Origin: an uncultured Planctomyces sp.
Lineage (GTDB): Bacteria > Planctomycetota > Planctomycetia > Planctomycetales > Planctomycetaceae
Direction of reading: 5' to 3'
DNA length: 59,124 nt
NCBI GenBank assembly: GCA_937904325.1
Contig: CALGTK010000077.1
Coordinates: 1 to 59,124 of the forward strand
The first letter of the stretch is position 1. Every line of letters starts with the position of its first letter. The notes beneath the pieces are model-generated. The model searched no databases and was not told the DNA's origin. It was given only the letters and a program-made list of their open reading frames with translations. Position numbers and translations under genes: made by a program. This document shows positions 9,384-17,605 of this stretch, in pieces.

Positions 9384-11504
9384 TTATCGATCGGCGTTTT
9401 CCGCGTCGCGCAGGCTGGCCGCGGCGACGGCATCGTCCGGGCGAATGCGGAGCACCTCGCGAAACTGCTGTGCCGCCTCGTCGTTGTGGCCAGCCTGCAT
9501 CAACATCACGCCGAGGTTGTTGTGGGCGTCGGCGTCATTCGGGTTCAGTTCGACGGCGCGGAAGTAGTGCTTGATGGCTTTTGTACGACGACCGAGATGG
9601 CTCAGCGCGTTAGCCAGGTTGTAGTGGATGTTGGCATCTCCGGGGCGCAGGACCAGGGCCGTCTCGAAATTTGGCAGAGCTTCTTCAAACCGCTGCTGCT
9701 CGGTGTGGATGGCTCCGATCATCTGCCAGGTGTGGGCGTCGTCTTTGCGGAGTTGTGTCAGTTCCGAGAAGTGGACGAGGGCCCCGTCCAGCTCGCCGCG
9801 CTCGACAAGCAACTGTCCCACCAGCTGATGAGCCATTTCCAGGTCCGGCCGGTGATGCAGAGCCCGGCGGTAGTGCTCGATGGCCTGCTCGACTCGGTAC
9901 GTCTCGGCCAGGTACGCCGCCGAAAGCACCAGGCATTCCGGGTCTTCGGGCAACTGTTGTACGGCCCGCATGGCAAGTGACCCCGCTTCCAGATGCTTGC
10001 CTGCCCAGTTAAGTACCTTGGCGAGGTTCCGCAACGCGATCGCATGCTGCCGGGAGTCGATACGGGACTCGATCAGATCGCCGACCTCGGCGAGCAGTTT
10101 CCTGTTTTTGTTCGGCGAGGAGCCGGCCTTGAGAATGTGCGAATCGATCATCTGCTCGACGATCGCCTGGGCCAGCAGGCCGTTTGTTTCGATCGTGGGA
10201 TGGACATGGTCGAGGAAAAAATCTTCGCCGAGCACCGTATGCCCGTGCTGCTGCCGGCACTGCTCCTCGACAAGCTGCTCAAAGTCGACGAGCGGCACGT
10301 TCAATCGCTCGGCCGTGCGGCGGACGATTTGCGGAATTTCACTGACGGCCCGCAGCGGGCAGACGTCTTCGTCGACGGCCCTTACGAACGCGGTCTGAGC
10401 CTGGTCGAACCGCTTCAGCTTCAGCAGCACGCGACCGGTTCGCCAGTGGAGTTCCGCAAACAGCGGATCCATTTTTGTGACTTGTTCATAAGCCGCCAGA
10501 GCGTCTTCGAGTTTTCTGTCCCGGTCAAGTTCCCGCGCCTGCTCGAAGAGCTGCGTCCACTCGCGAAGCTTCACGCCGGACAATTCGTCGGCGTGCTGGC
10601 TCTTGAAGGGCGAGCAGTCTTTCCGGTTGGACGCCGGTGTCACCAGGACGACCCGCGCTCCGGCACCGCGCGCGTGCTCGACGATCCTCGCGAGGTTGGC
10701 CTTGAAGTGCTCGAGAATCCGCCCGCGCTGATCCGGATCGCGGTAGTAGCTTGTCGGGCCGACCGTATGGTCGAGGACTGTGTCGACGTCGTCCGGGAGG
10801 TAAAAACGGTCGTCCTGCGGTTCAGGCTGATCGATCAGAAGTCGCTGAGCCAGCGCGGCGGTCCGCGTTTGAGTCAGCGCGGCGAGTACTCCCTGCCGAA
10901 CCGGCGAGGCGCATTTGATCTTACCGAAGGAGCGTTCTTCGAGAAATTCGTTCTGTCCGGTGTAGACGATGAAAACGTCGGGTTCGTACTGCGTCAGTTC
11001 GTCAGCCAGCCGGGCGAGGCGGTAGCTGGCGTAGCTGATCCCTCCGGCATTGATGACCTCCCACTTAGTCTGCGGCGCGATTCGCGGAAGCAGTTCGCGG
11101 AGCCAGCCGGGAAAGGATGTGGTGTCGTCGTACGGTCGGCCATAAGTCGTTGAGCCTCCCAGACAGAAGATCCGCTGCGTTCCGGTCGTTTTTTTTCGGG
11201 AGAAGGACTGCCGGTTGAACCAGGCGAGCTTGTTCTGTGAGGTGACCATCCGTGAGGGGTCGTCCGAGTCGGCGTCCCGCACAAACAGCGGCGAGCTGCC
11301 GTCGAACCCGAAAAACGGATCGCGCAGGTCAATCGCCGGTCCGACCCCCAGCAGCGTGAGTACGCCCTCCAGCAGGACGAAAAACAGGACCGTTGCTATG
11401 AGAGAGAACGCGAGTTTTTTTCGCCTTAATAATCGGCGGGATGAATCCGGGTTGTCTGGGGAGTCGCTCATTTGCGTTCTGCCGATGGGCACGCGGTTAG
11501 ACAT
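9384..11504 (-). CDS. Membrane-anchored SGNH hydrolase with C-terminal TPR array
   Basis: A 706-residue protein. Residues about 31-53 form one transmembrane helix, which should place the rest outside the cytoplasm. An SGNH/GDSL-type hydrolase domain follows: the nucleophile block is FCLGGSTTYG (Ser118), the Gly block is VINAGGISYASYR, the Asn block is YTGQNEF (183-186), and the catalytic His block is LDHVHPT near residue 430. The C-terminal half is tetratricopeptide repeats, e.g. LRPGDANIHYNLANALSHLG and LNPNDADAHNNLGVMLMQAG; a shorter TPR-like piece also interrupts the hydrolase domain. It likely removes ester-linked groups from a glycan, with the TPRs docking a partner. Its start is 8 bases after the stop of the propeller gene upstream, so the two are one operon. 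An alternative start is Met12 (11471). G+C is clearly above that of neighbouring genes. Confidence 0.9.
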   Translation of the reverse strand: MSNRVPIGRTQMSDSPDNPDSSRRLLRRKKLAFSLIATVLFFVLLEGVLTLLGVGPAIDLRDPFFGFDGSSPLFVRDADSDDPSRMVTSQNKLAWFNRQSFSRKKTTGTQRIFCLGGSTTYGRPYDDTTSFPGWLRELLPRIAPQTKWEVINAGGISYASYRLARLADELTQYEPDVFIVYTGQNEFLEERSFGKIKCASPVRQGVLAALTQTRTAALAQRLLIDQPEPQDDRFYLPDDVDTVLDHTVGPTSYYRDPDQRGRILEHFKANLARIVEHARGAGARVVLVTPASNRKDCSPFKSQHADELSGVKLREWTQLFEQARELDRDRKLEDALAAYEQVTKMDPLFAELHWRTGRVLLKLKRFDQAQTAFVRAVDEDVCPLRAVSEIPQIVRRTAERLNVPLVDFEQLVEEQCRQQHGHTVLGEDFFLDHVHPTIETNGLLAQAIVEQMIDSHILKAGSSPNKNRKLLAEVGDLIESRIDSRQHAIALRNLAKVLNWAGKHLEAGSLAMRAVQQLPEDPECLVLSAAYLAETYRVEQAIEHYRRALHHRPDLEMAHQLVGQLLVERGELDGALVHFSELTQLRKDDAHTWQMIGAIHTEQQRFEEALPNFETALVLRPGDANIHYNLANALSHLGRRTKAIKHYFRAVELNPNDADAHNNLGVMLMQAGHNDEAAQQFREVLRIRPDDAVAAASLRDAENADR

Positions 11505-11512
11505 CGTCGGGC

Positions 11513-14491
11513 TTACTTTGCTCCCAGACAGATTACTCGCCCATCCTGCGTCGAAACGTAAAGCCGTCCGCCGGCGACCGCGAGGCAGTCGTGGACCAGG
11601 CCGCCCTCGATGGCGTGCTCGGCGAGCCGCTCGCCACTGCCCAGGTCGTAGACGCGGACGCCGCTGTTGGCTCCCTTGCCTGTTTCATCTTCATAAAGAA
11701 CGCCGGCCACGTAGAGCCGATCGCCGGCCAGAACCATACCGCGCATGCGAGCCGTGTTGGGCATCTTGACCAGCCAGTCTTTTCCCGCAGCCAGCTTTGC
11801 GAACAGCACCGCGTTGCCGGACATCTCTCCGTTGCCGGTGCTGATCTTGCCGCAGGCCATATAGCCACACGTGGCCCGTTTGTTGAAGGTGAGCATCTGG
11901 CCGGTCGGACGATCGCCGACTTTCCATTCGGATAGATTGCGGCGGATGGCGATCGGGCGTTTCGTCCACGCAGCGTTCAGCAGACCCAGTCGTCCTCCAC
12001 GGAGGCGATCCTCACCGGCCTTTTTCGGCTTGCCGGTTTTCGCGTCGATTTCCCACGACCCCAACTGGATCGTGCCTTTGCCGGCAGTCAGGACGTCGGG
12101 CACTCCATCGTGCCCCTGGACGTGCTCGGCCCAGACGAGTGTTCCCGTCAGTGGGTTCACTGCCTGCACAAGCAACCCGCCGTCCGAGGCGCTGTGCCGG
12201 CCCGCGACGAAATATGCCAGGCCATCGTACACGAGAACGCCGCCGAGTACCGGTTGAGCGGATTCGATCTGACCGTACGCAACGATGCGGCGCTCACGTG
12301 GCGCGGCGCGGAACCGCCACAGCAGTTCTCCCTGGCTCACAGTGATGCAGTAAACCCAGCCGTCGTGCGACCCGAACAGACACCGGCCGTCGTCTATCGT
12401 CGGCGGGCAGTCGATCCGGCCGCCGGTTGTGTAGCTCCACCGTGGCTCGCCGGTTTTTGCGTCGAGGGCTACCAGGCGGTGGTGATCGCTGCTCGCGGCG
12501 AACGCCAGACCGTCGGCCACGACCGGACTGGTGAGCCGATCGGCGTCTTTCGAGTCCCACTCCAGCGCCACGGATTTCGGAATACGGTCAGCGATCCGGC
12601 GATCCCACAGGCGACCCAGTTGTGTCGGGCCTGCATGAGTCGTGCTGCCGCTTCGCGCGACATCACGACGGTACGTCGGCCAGTCCGACGGTGAAGACGC
12701 TTCACGAAGATTTTTTGCGCCGTGTCCGGGTCCGGTTTCCAGACGCTCGTCGTCGGGCAGCGGGTCCGTCTGCGGGCTCGTCTCCAGCGCAATGAAACCG
12801 CGGAGCATCACGTAACAGCCGCACGCATGAGGGAACGTATAAATCAGCCCGTTAGCCGGCACCAGGCCCGCCGTTCGGCAGGACGTGCGACTGGCTCCGA
12901 AGTGGCTGTATTTGCCGGTTTCCAGATCGGCGAAGTCCATCGAGCCGCACAGAAAAAACTGCTCGGTTGCAACGTCGTAACTGCAGCGGTGCTTGTAGGT
13001 AAATTCTTTGGGCTGCAGCAGGGTCTTCCTGATCTCGCCCGTTTTCGGGTCGAGGCCCTCCCAGGCGTACTGTTTTGTGCCTTTCGAATTTGCGGTGTGA
13101 ATCCAGACGAGCCCGTCGGAGTACATCACTTTTTCAAAGCTGCCGCCGTGACCGATTTTGTCGTAGGTGTATTCCCACAGGTGGGAACCATCCTTGGCCG
13201 AGACCGCGTGGTTTGCGTCTTTCGTGGCGGCGACGAGAACTCCGTCACTGTAAAAAATCAACGTGAACGCGGCTTCCTTCGCCCACGACTTTGTCGAGGC
13301 GTTCCAATCCTGTTCACCGGTCTTCAACTTAAAACAGATGAGCTGCGAATCGGTGCCGCGGCGTGAGTTGTCGACGTGGACGAACAGCCGCCCGTCGCCG
13401 GCACGCATTCGCGTCGACGCGATCGATTCCGACCAGACCCTCTTTCCGGTTTCCGGGTCGAATGCGTTGATGCTGTTCGAGTTTGCCACGACGAGCAACC
13501 CGTCGCTAAGTAGAAACTCGCCAGGTGATGCGACCTCAAACCTGCGATCCACCTCGCCGGTCTCCCCGTTGAGGGACACGAGCTTGTCGTCGACCTTCGT
13601 GTAAATCCGACCCCCGGCCGAAATGAGTTCCAGTGAGTCCGCCTTGCGTCGCCACAGCCGGAGTCCGTTGTAAACGTCCCGGACGATCAGCGAGTTTTCT
13701 TTACTCATTCCTTTTGCGGTTTTGACCTCATCCTGAAAAACGACGGCCAGATGCCGGTCCGACGCGACGGCCGCGGGGGTTGAGGCTTTGCGGTCTCCGG
13801 TCGGCCAGTTGGGCCCGGCCACCCAGCGCACGCCCGTCGGCACTCCGATCTGTCTGTCGCTCGAAACCGGGTTGCCGTTCGCATCACCGCGGGGGTGAGT
13901 CCACTCGTCCATGCTCTTCGGTCGAGACTTTCGCAAACGAACCCAGCCGCCGTCTTCTTCCAGTGCGACGGTCCCCGGTCCCTCGAAGAATTCCTGCAAC
14001 CGTTCTTCGGAGACTTTTCTTCCGTCGGTGTTCCAGTTGCCCAGCCACACGACCCCGCCCGGCCGCAGGATTCGCTGCACCTCTTGCAACTGAAGCCCGT
14101 TTTCGAGTGCCCCTCCGGTGTTTTCGATGACCACGAGGTTGACAATATTGTCCGAGTAAGGCAGCTGTTTGACCGATCCGGTCTCTACTGAAACAACGCC
14201 GCGCAGCTCGGCCTTGGCGATCACCTGCCGGACCCTCGCGACGGCTTCGCGGTTCGTGCAAAGGCCGTGGACGAGGTACTGTCCGTCGCGCGACAGTTCG
14301 ACCATCAGTCGGCCGTCTTCAGTGCCCAGAACCACACACAGTCCCTTTTTGCTGCCGATCGACCGGTGCATTTCCGTCGCGAGCCCGGTCGGCTGATCCT
14401 GTGCCTCTGCCGAGTGTACATAACCGGAGGAGACAAGGATCGTCAGCAGGGCGAGAGTCAGGCTGGTGCGTCGTAGTTCACATCGCAACAT
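11513..14491 (-). CDS. Secreted methyltransferase-like / PQQ beta-propeller fusion protein
   Basis: A 992-residue exported protein. The ATG at 14491 has GGAG about 10 bases upstream and starts a signal peptide (MLRCELRRTSLTLALLTILV, ending near SAEAQ). After it comes a Rossmann-type methyltransferase-like module: VSVETGSVKQLPYSDNIVNL, VVIENTGG and EVQRILRPGGVVWLGNW, the pattern of Methyltransf_11 domains. The classic glycine-rich SAM loop is weak, so catalysis is doubtful. From WTHPRGDANGNPVSSD onward the protein is a long PQQ-like beta-propeller (DVYNGLRLWRRKAD, SLNGETGEVDRRFEV, FDPETGKRVWSESI, LDAKTGEPRWSYT) ending DGRVICLGAK. A resident protein at 34477-38820 has the same module order. It is first in the cassette operon. 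The frame is open to 14899, through the right inverted repeat, but that extension has no export signal and crosses the repeat. Confidence 0.88.
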   Translation of the reverse strand: MLRCELRRTSLTLALLTILVSSGYVHSAEAQDQPTGLATEMHRSIGSKKGLCVVLGTEDGRLMVELSRDGQYLVHGLCTNREAVARVRQVIAKAELRGVVSVETGSVKQLPYSDNIVNLVVIENTGGALENGLQLQEVQRILRPGGVVWLGNWNTDGRKVSEERLQEFFEGPGTVALEEDGGWVRLRKSRPKSMDEWTHPRGDANGNPVSSDRQIGVPTGVRWVAGPNWPTGDRKASTPAAVASDRHLAVVFQDEVKTAKGMSKENSLIVRDVYNGLRLWRRKADSLELISAGGRIYTKVDDKLVSLNGETGEVDRRFEVASPGEFLLSDGLLVVANSNSINAFDPETGKRVWSESIASTRMRAGDGRLFVHVDNSRRGTDSQLICFKLKTGEQDWNASTKSWAKEAAFTLIFYSDGVLVAATKDANHAVSAKDGSHLWEYTYDKIGHGGSFEKVMYSDGLVWIHTANSKGTKQYAWEGLDPKTGEIRKTLLQPKEFTYKHRCSYDVATEQFFLCGSMDFADLETGKYSHFGASRTSCRTAGLVPANGLIYTFPHACGCYVMLRGFIALETSPQTDPLPDDERLETGPGHGAKNLREASSPSDWPTYRRDVARSGSTTHAGPTQLGRLWDRRIADRIPKSVALEWDSKDADRLTSPVVADGLAFAASSDHHRLVALDAKTGEPRWSYTTGGRIDCPPTIDDGRCLFGSHDGWVYCITVSQGELLWRFRAAPRERRIVAYGQIESAQPVLGGVLVYDGLAYFVAGRHSASDGGLLVQAVNPLTGTLVWAEHVQGHDGVPDVLTAGKGTIQLGSWEIDAKTGKPKKAGEDRLRGGRLGLLNAAWTKRPIAIRRNLSEWKVGDRPTGQMLTFNKRATCGYMACGKISTGNGEMSGNAVLFAKLAAGKDWLVKMPNTARMRGMVLAGDRLYVAGVLYEDETGKGANSGVRVYDLGSGERLAEHAIEGGLVHDCLAVAGGRLYVSTQDGRVICLGAK

Positions 14492-14532
14492 GGCGCGGTG
14501 CTCCGTTTGTTTGTGTTGGCAGAACGAGCAGC

Positions 14533-14548
14533 GCCAGTTTCCACTGGC
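14533..14548 (-). promoter_or_regulatory. Short hairpin in the leader of the cassette operon
   Basis: The minus strand carries GCCAGT-GGAA-ACTGGC, a perfect 6-bp stem with a GGAA loop, about 45 bases upstream of the start codon at 14491. It could be an operator half-site pair or an mRNA leader hairpin. No T-run follows it. Confidence 0.3.
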
Positions 14549-14657
14549 ACTGGCCCGTCGTGAGAATTCTATCAGACCGACCCTCACGCAAAGAACCGGG
14601 GCATCTGCTACTAATTCGCAGTCATCCTTATCGTCTGGCCGTTGAGTCTCTGGTTTG

Positions 14658-14708
14658 ATCTGCCGCCGTGAATGGTACCACTTGTTAAGTGGTGATTTGT
14701 TTGCTTTG
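14658..14708 (-). repeat. Right inverted repeat of the cassette
   Basis: Read on the minus strand from 14708 it begins CAAAGCAAACAAATCACC, then ACTTAACAAGTGGTACCATT and CACGGCGGCAGATCA. Compared with the left copy there are four base changes and a 4-base insertion after CAAAGC. The internal palindrome ACCACT-taaca-AGTGGT is preserved. The copy sits about 165 bases upstream of the first cassette gene. Confidence 0.85.
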
Positions 14709-14957
14709 AATGGTCGTGAAAACAGCCTCTGGAGCCGGTGAACTGTCGCCAGGTGAGCAGTGCAGTCGCACGGCATTGTCGAGTTGCGGCGACACACGAA
14801 GTCTACATCCCCTGCTTGTCCCCCTGAAACCATGCCGCGTGCATCGGCAACGACGCCGTTCTGAGTGGTGAAATTATCACTTCCGCAGCCTGCTGGCACA
14901 GTTCGGGCTGGCTTCGATGAGGCGGGTGAGACGGTGGATGCGTTGTGAGGATCTCCT
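14709..14957. other. Right flank of the cassette, no gene recognised
   Basis: A minus-strand frame stays open here (from 14899) but its composition is not protein-like, with no recognisable motif and no credible start. No target-site duplication matching the left flank was found. Confidence 0.4.
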
Positions 14958-15545
14958 TCATTTACGGGTCGGCGTATTTTTTGACCTTACGACGCTCCGA
15001 TTTTCATCCGACGGCCACATCCCGCCTGACGCTTCGTTTTCTGACTGGCGTCTACAATCGAACCCGTGAAAGCAGAGATCGAAGTCGAGCGACTCAGAAA
15101 ATTCAACGAATAGTCGCTTTACGGTTGCCAGTGAGCCACCGTCCCCGATATCGCTAATCGTGATCGAGTCGCCGACGACAATGGGAAGAGAGCAAAGATC
15201 AGGTTCGATGAATTCAACTTTTGCATCCATCGCCATGATGCCTTCACGAGAGTAGTAATTCAGCAACGCCTGCTTCTTGAGCAGTTCGGGGTGCATTTCG
15301 CTGAACTCTTCAGATGACTCGTGCGGTCCGGTCTGTAAGTTTGCAGCAAACACCAGCCTCACGTATGCCTGAGTGATAGTCTCGTGATAACTATTGTCAA
15401 TCGCCTCAGGTGTGTCGGTGGCTTTGTTGTATGCCTTGATAGCCGCCCGCATTAAATCGATATAGCACCATAACGCATAAGGTTGGCCCTGTCCGGTGAC
15501 TCTTAGACGGGACGTGTCGTCGGAGCGTGCTACAAAAATTAACAA
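14958..15545 (-). CDS. Hypothetical protein downstream of nuoD
   Basis: An open frame of up to 195 residues beginning 16 bases after the nuoD stop on the same strand. I do not recognise the family. The central part (about 25-165) has well-mixed, protein-like composition, for example YALWCYIDLMRAAIKAYNKA and FIEPDLCSLPIVVGDSITIS, with no membrane segment. The first codon of the full frame is TTG (15545); the first ATG is at 15452 and would give 164 residues. The last 30 residues are charged and low in information and could reflect a late frameshift. The spacing suggests it is the last gene of the complex I transcript. Confidence 0.5.
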   Translation of the reverse strand: MLIFVARSDDTSRLRVTGQGQPYALWCYIDLMRAAIKAYNKATDTPEAIDNSYHETITQAYVRLVFAANLQTGPHESSEEFSEMHPELLKKQALLNYYSREGIMAMDAKVEFIEPDLCSLPIVVGDSITISDIGDGGSLATVKRLFVEFSESLDFDLCFHGFDCRRQSENEASGGMWPSDENRSVVRSKNTPTRK

Positions 15546-15563
15546 TGCACCGACGATTGGTGG

Positions 15564-16802
15564 TTATCGGTCAATCTCTCCCATAACGATGTCGAGGGAA
15601 CCGACAACGGCGGGGATATCAGCCAGCAGGAAGCCTTCGCAGAGCGGAGCGGTTGGGGCAAGATTGCAGAAGCAGGAACTTTTCGCTCGGGCTCGCAGTG
15701 GGTTAACTTCGCCGTTTCCGACAAAGTAGAAGCCCATCGCTCCGCGTGGGCATTCTGTCTCAAGGTAGCATTCGTCCTTTGGAAGCTTGGTGGCCATCTT
15801 ATGAGGAACGCGATGGGCACCTTCGGCCGTTGGATATTTCTCGATGGCCTGTCGAACAAGACGAATTGCCTGAGCGACTTCCATCATTCGAACGTAGAAG
15901 CGGCACCAGTTGTCGCCGAGAACGGCCTCTCTCGGAGCGTCGCTGAACGGTGCAACTGGAACGTCGAAGTCGAAGCCTTCGTACATCTTTGTGTAAATTG
16001 GATCGCCATCCCGCCGCAGGTCCCAATCAACGCCGCTGCCGCGAAGAACCGGGCCCGTGCAGCCGAAATCGATCGCGTCCTCGCGGCTGAGGATACCCAG
16101 GCCGGCAGTTCTCTTGATGAAGATGTGGTTTCGGGTGAGGAGCGTGTGGTATTCCTTGATCCTTGGCTCAAGCCAGTCGAGGAACATTGAAACGGCTTCC
16201 AGCCACGACAGCTTCAGATTGGGACTGCGATGTGTCAGCGATGCCAGGCCTGGTGGAATCGGGATCGTTGTCGGCAGATCGTGAGTGGCTCCACCGACTG
16301 TTAAATAACTGTACGTGAGGCGTGCACCGCATGCTTCTTCGAAGAGGTCGAGAATGATTTCTCGTTCACGGAACGCGTAGAGGAACGGGCTGAATGTTCC
16401 AAGATCGAGTCCGTACGCGCCCATACCGACCAGGTGGCTTGCGATTCGGTTCAGTTCGGCGATCAGAACCCGGAGCACAACCGCTTTTTCGGGTAGTTCC
16501 ATGCCGATCAACTTCTCGACAGCCAGAGACATGCCCAGATTCATGTTCATGCCGGCGAGATAGTCCATCCGGTCCGTGTAAGGGATCCACTGGACCGGAC
16601 TCAGATTCTCACCAATTTTCTCAGCACAACGGTGCAGATAGCCAAGATGTGGGGTGACTTCGTTGACGATTTCACCGTCGGTCCGCAGGAGTAAACGAAG
16701 CACGCCATGAGTACTCGGATGCTGCGGTCCCATATTGACGAGCATTTCGTCAGTACGAACGTCGAACTCAACAATTCTTGGGTCTTCGAGTGTGACGCTC
16801 AT
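15564..16802 (-). CDS. nuoD: NADH-quinone oxidoreductase subunit D (49 kDa)
   Basis: A 412-residue NuoD, the peripheral-arm subunit of complex I that helps form the quinone-binding site. Hallmarks are complete: NMGPQHPSTHGVLRLLL near residue 23, HLGYLHRCAEKIGEN, YTDRMDYLAGMNMN, ELNRIASHLVGMG and, at the end, VNPLRARAKSSCFCNLA followed by DIPAVVGSLDIVMGEIDR. Length is normal for the family. A GGGAT box precedes the ATG. It follows nuoC after about 137 bases. Confidence 0.97.
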   Translation of the reverse strand: MSVTLEDPRIVEFDVRTDEMLVNMGPQHPSTHGVLRLLLRTDGEIVNEVTPHLGYLHRCAEKIGENLSPVQWIPYTDRMDYLAGMNMNLGMSLAVEKLIGMELPEKAVVLRVLIAELNRIASHLVGMGAYGLDLGTFSPFLYAFREREIILDLFEEACGARLTYSYLTVGGATHDLPTTIPIPPGLASLTHRSPNLKLSWLEAVSMFLDWLEPRIKEYHTLLTRNHIFIKRTAGLGILSREDAIDFGCTGPVLRGSGVDWDLRRDGDPIYTKMYEGFDFDVPVAPFSDAPREAVLGDNWCRFYVRMMEVAQAIRLVRQAIEKYPTAEGAHRVPHKMATKLPKDECYLETECPRGAMGFYFVGNGEVNPLRARAKSSCFCNLAPTAPLCEGFLLADIPAVVGSLDIVMGEIDR

Positions 16803-16939
16803 GATTCATCCCGTAGCCGTGAGTCAGGCATGCCCGACGAAGTGAAACACCAATTGAGTAGTGTTAATCCAGTTTAATAATTCGTTCTGACGCCAATGTT
16901 CAACACAACCATTTTCAGGGAGCAGACTCTGGCTGCGAG

Positions 16940-17473
16940 CTATTTGCCGCGAATCCCGTGGTATTCCAAGGGAAACTCGTAGTCCTTGCGAAGCGGGTGT
17001 CCGACCCAGTCTTCGGCACACAGGATTCGGTTTAGATTTGGATGTCCGACAAAGTTGATGCCAACCAGGTCGAAGGCTTCCCGCTCGTGCCAATCAGCAA
17101 TCTTCCATACTGTTGAGACTGTCGGAACGTCCGGAAGTTCACCTTCCTTATCGTCCTTCCATCTCGGTACGCAGACTTTGATTGTGATCTTGTGTCGTAG
17201 CGAATAACTCGTCAGGTGGTAGACAACTTCGACGTGTGGTTCGTGACCGAACTTGGCTTTCTTCTTTTCATCCACTTCAAAGTAGTCAGCACCACAGAGA
17301 TTGTTCAAATGGTCAAACTGCAGTCGATCATCAGTCTTTAGGAATCGGCTAACTTCTTCGATAGCTACGGCCGAGACCTCGACCCAGGGATCGGTCGATG
17401 CGAGATTACTTCCAGTAATTTTTTCGCTACCGAACTCGTCGACGAGCAGGTTTAGAATCTCTTCTTCGTTCAT
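16940..17473 (-). CDS. nuoC: NADH-quinone oxidoreductase subunit C (30 kDa)
   Basis: A 177-residue NuoC. The conserved C-terminal signature is present: [20 protein letters not shown], then [18 protein letters not shown]. It forms part of the hydrophilic arm next to NuoD. AGGTG lies six bases upstream of the ATG. The protein is a stand-alone subunit, not fused to NuoD as in some bacteria. In most nuo operons nuoB lies between nuoA and nuoC; here the 130-base gap to nuoA holds no gene. Confidence 0.96.
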   Translation of the reverse strand: MNEEEILNLLVDEFGSEKITGSNLASTDPWVEVSAVAIEEVSRFLKTDDRLQFDHLNNLCGADYFEVDEKKKAKFGHEPHVEVVYHLTSYSLRHKITIKVCVPRWKDDKEGELPDVPTVSTVWKIADWHEREAFDLVGINFVGHPNLNRILCAEDWVGHPLRKDYEFPLEYHGIRGK

Positions 17474-17605
17474 ATCTACACCTGAAATGCCACTGCGGCC
17501 ATTGGCAGCCTGTGAGATTGGATTTTGACAGACATCCGGCTAAGCCTGTTATGCGACGGGCAATTGGTCGGCCATGTGTGAGTTCGGATACTCGATGAGT
17601 TGAGT

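Larger units (their letters stand above)
9331..14708. mobile_element. G+C-rich two-gene cassette bounded by inverted repeats
   Basis: A 5.4-kb segment whose two ends are a near-identical inverted repeat with CAAAGC outermost on both sides (see the two repeat entries). It holds two co-directional genes, a methyltransferase-like/beta-propeller protein and an SGNH hydrolase with TPRs, and no transposase or integrase. Its base composition differs from the flanks: 60-base lines at 9421 and 11581 have 43 and 45 G+C, while lines at 21421 and 24001 have 33 each. The left end abuts a decayed gene. I see no target-site duplication: the outer flanks read gcaggtgaca and aatggtcgtg. The likeliest reading is horizontally acquired cargo moved by an enzyme supplied elsewhere; a chance pair of dispersed repeats is the alternative. 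Confidence 0.6.

Noticed and set aside
9354-9980. A long open frame on the plus strand of the cassette (208 codons), and others such as 9993-11153 (386 codons)
   Set aside because: They lie opposite genes with clear domains. High G+C makes antisense frames stay open by chance, and the translations show no motif or leader.
12722-13366. A 214-codon plus-strand frame opposite the cassette propeller gene
   Set aside because: It is a shadow of the real gene in G+C-rich DNA.
9321-14718. Target-site duplication flanking the cassette
   Set aside because: The ten bases outside each end (gcaggtgaca and aatggtcgtg) do not match, and no longer direct repeat was found nearby.
14492-14899. N-terminal extension of the cassette propeller protein
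   Set aside because: It crosses the inverted repeat and precedes a perfect signal peptide with its own ribosome site.
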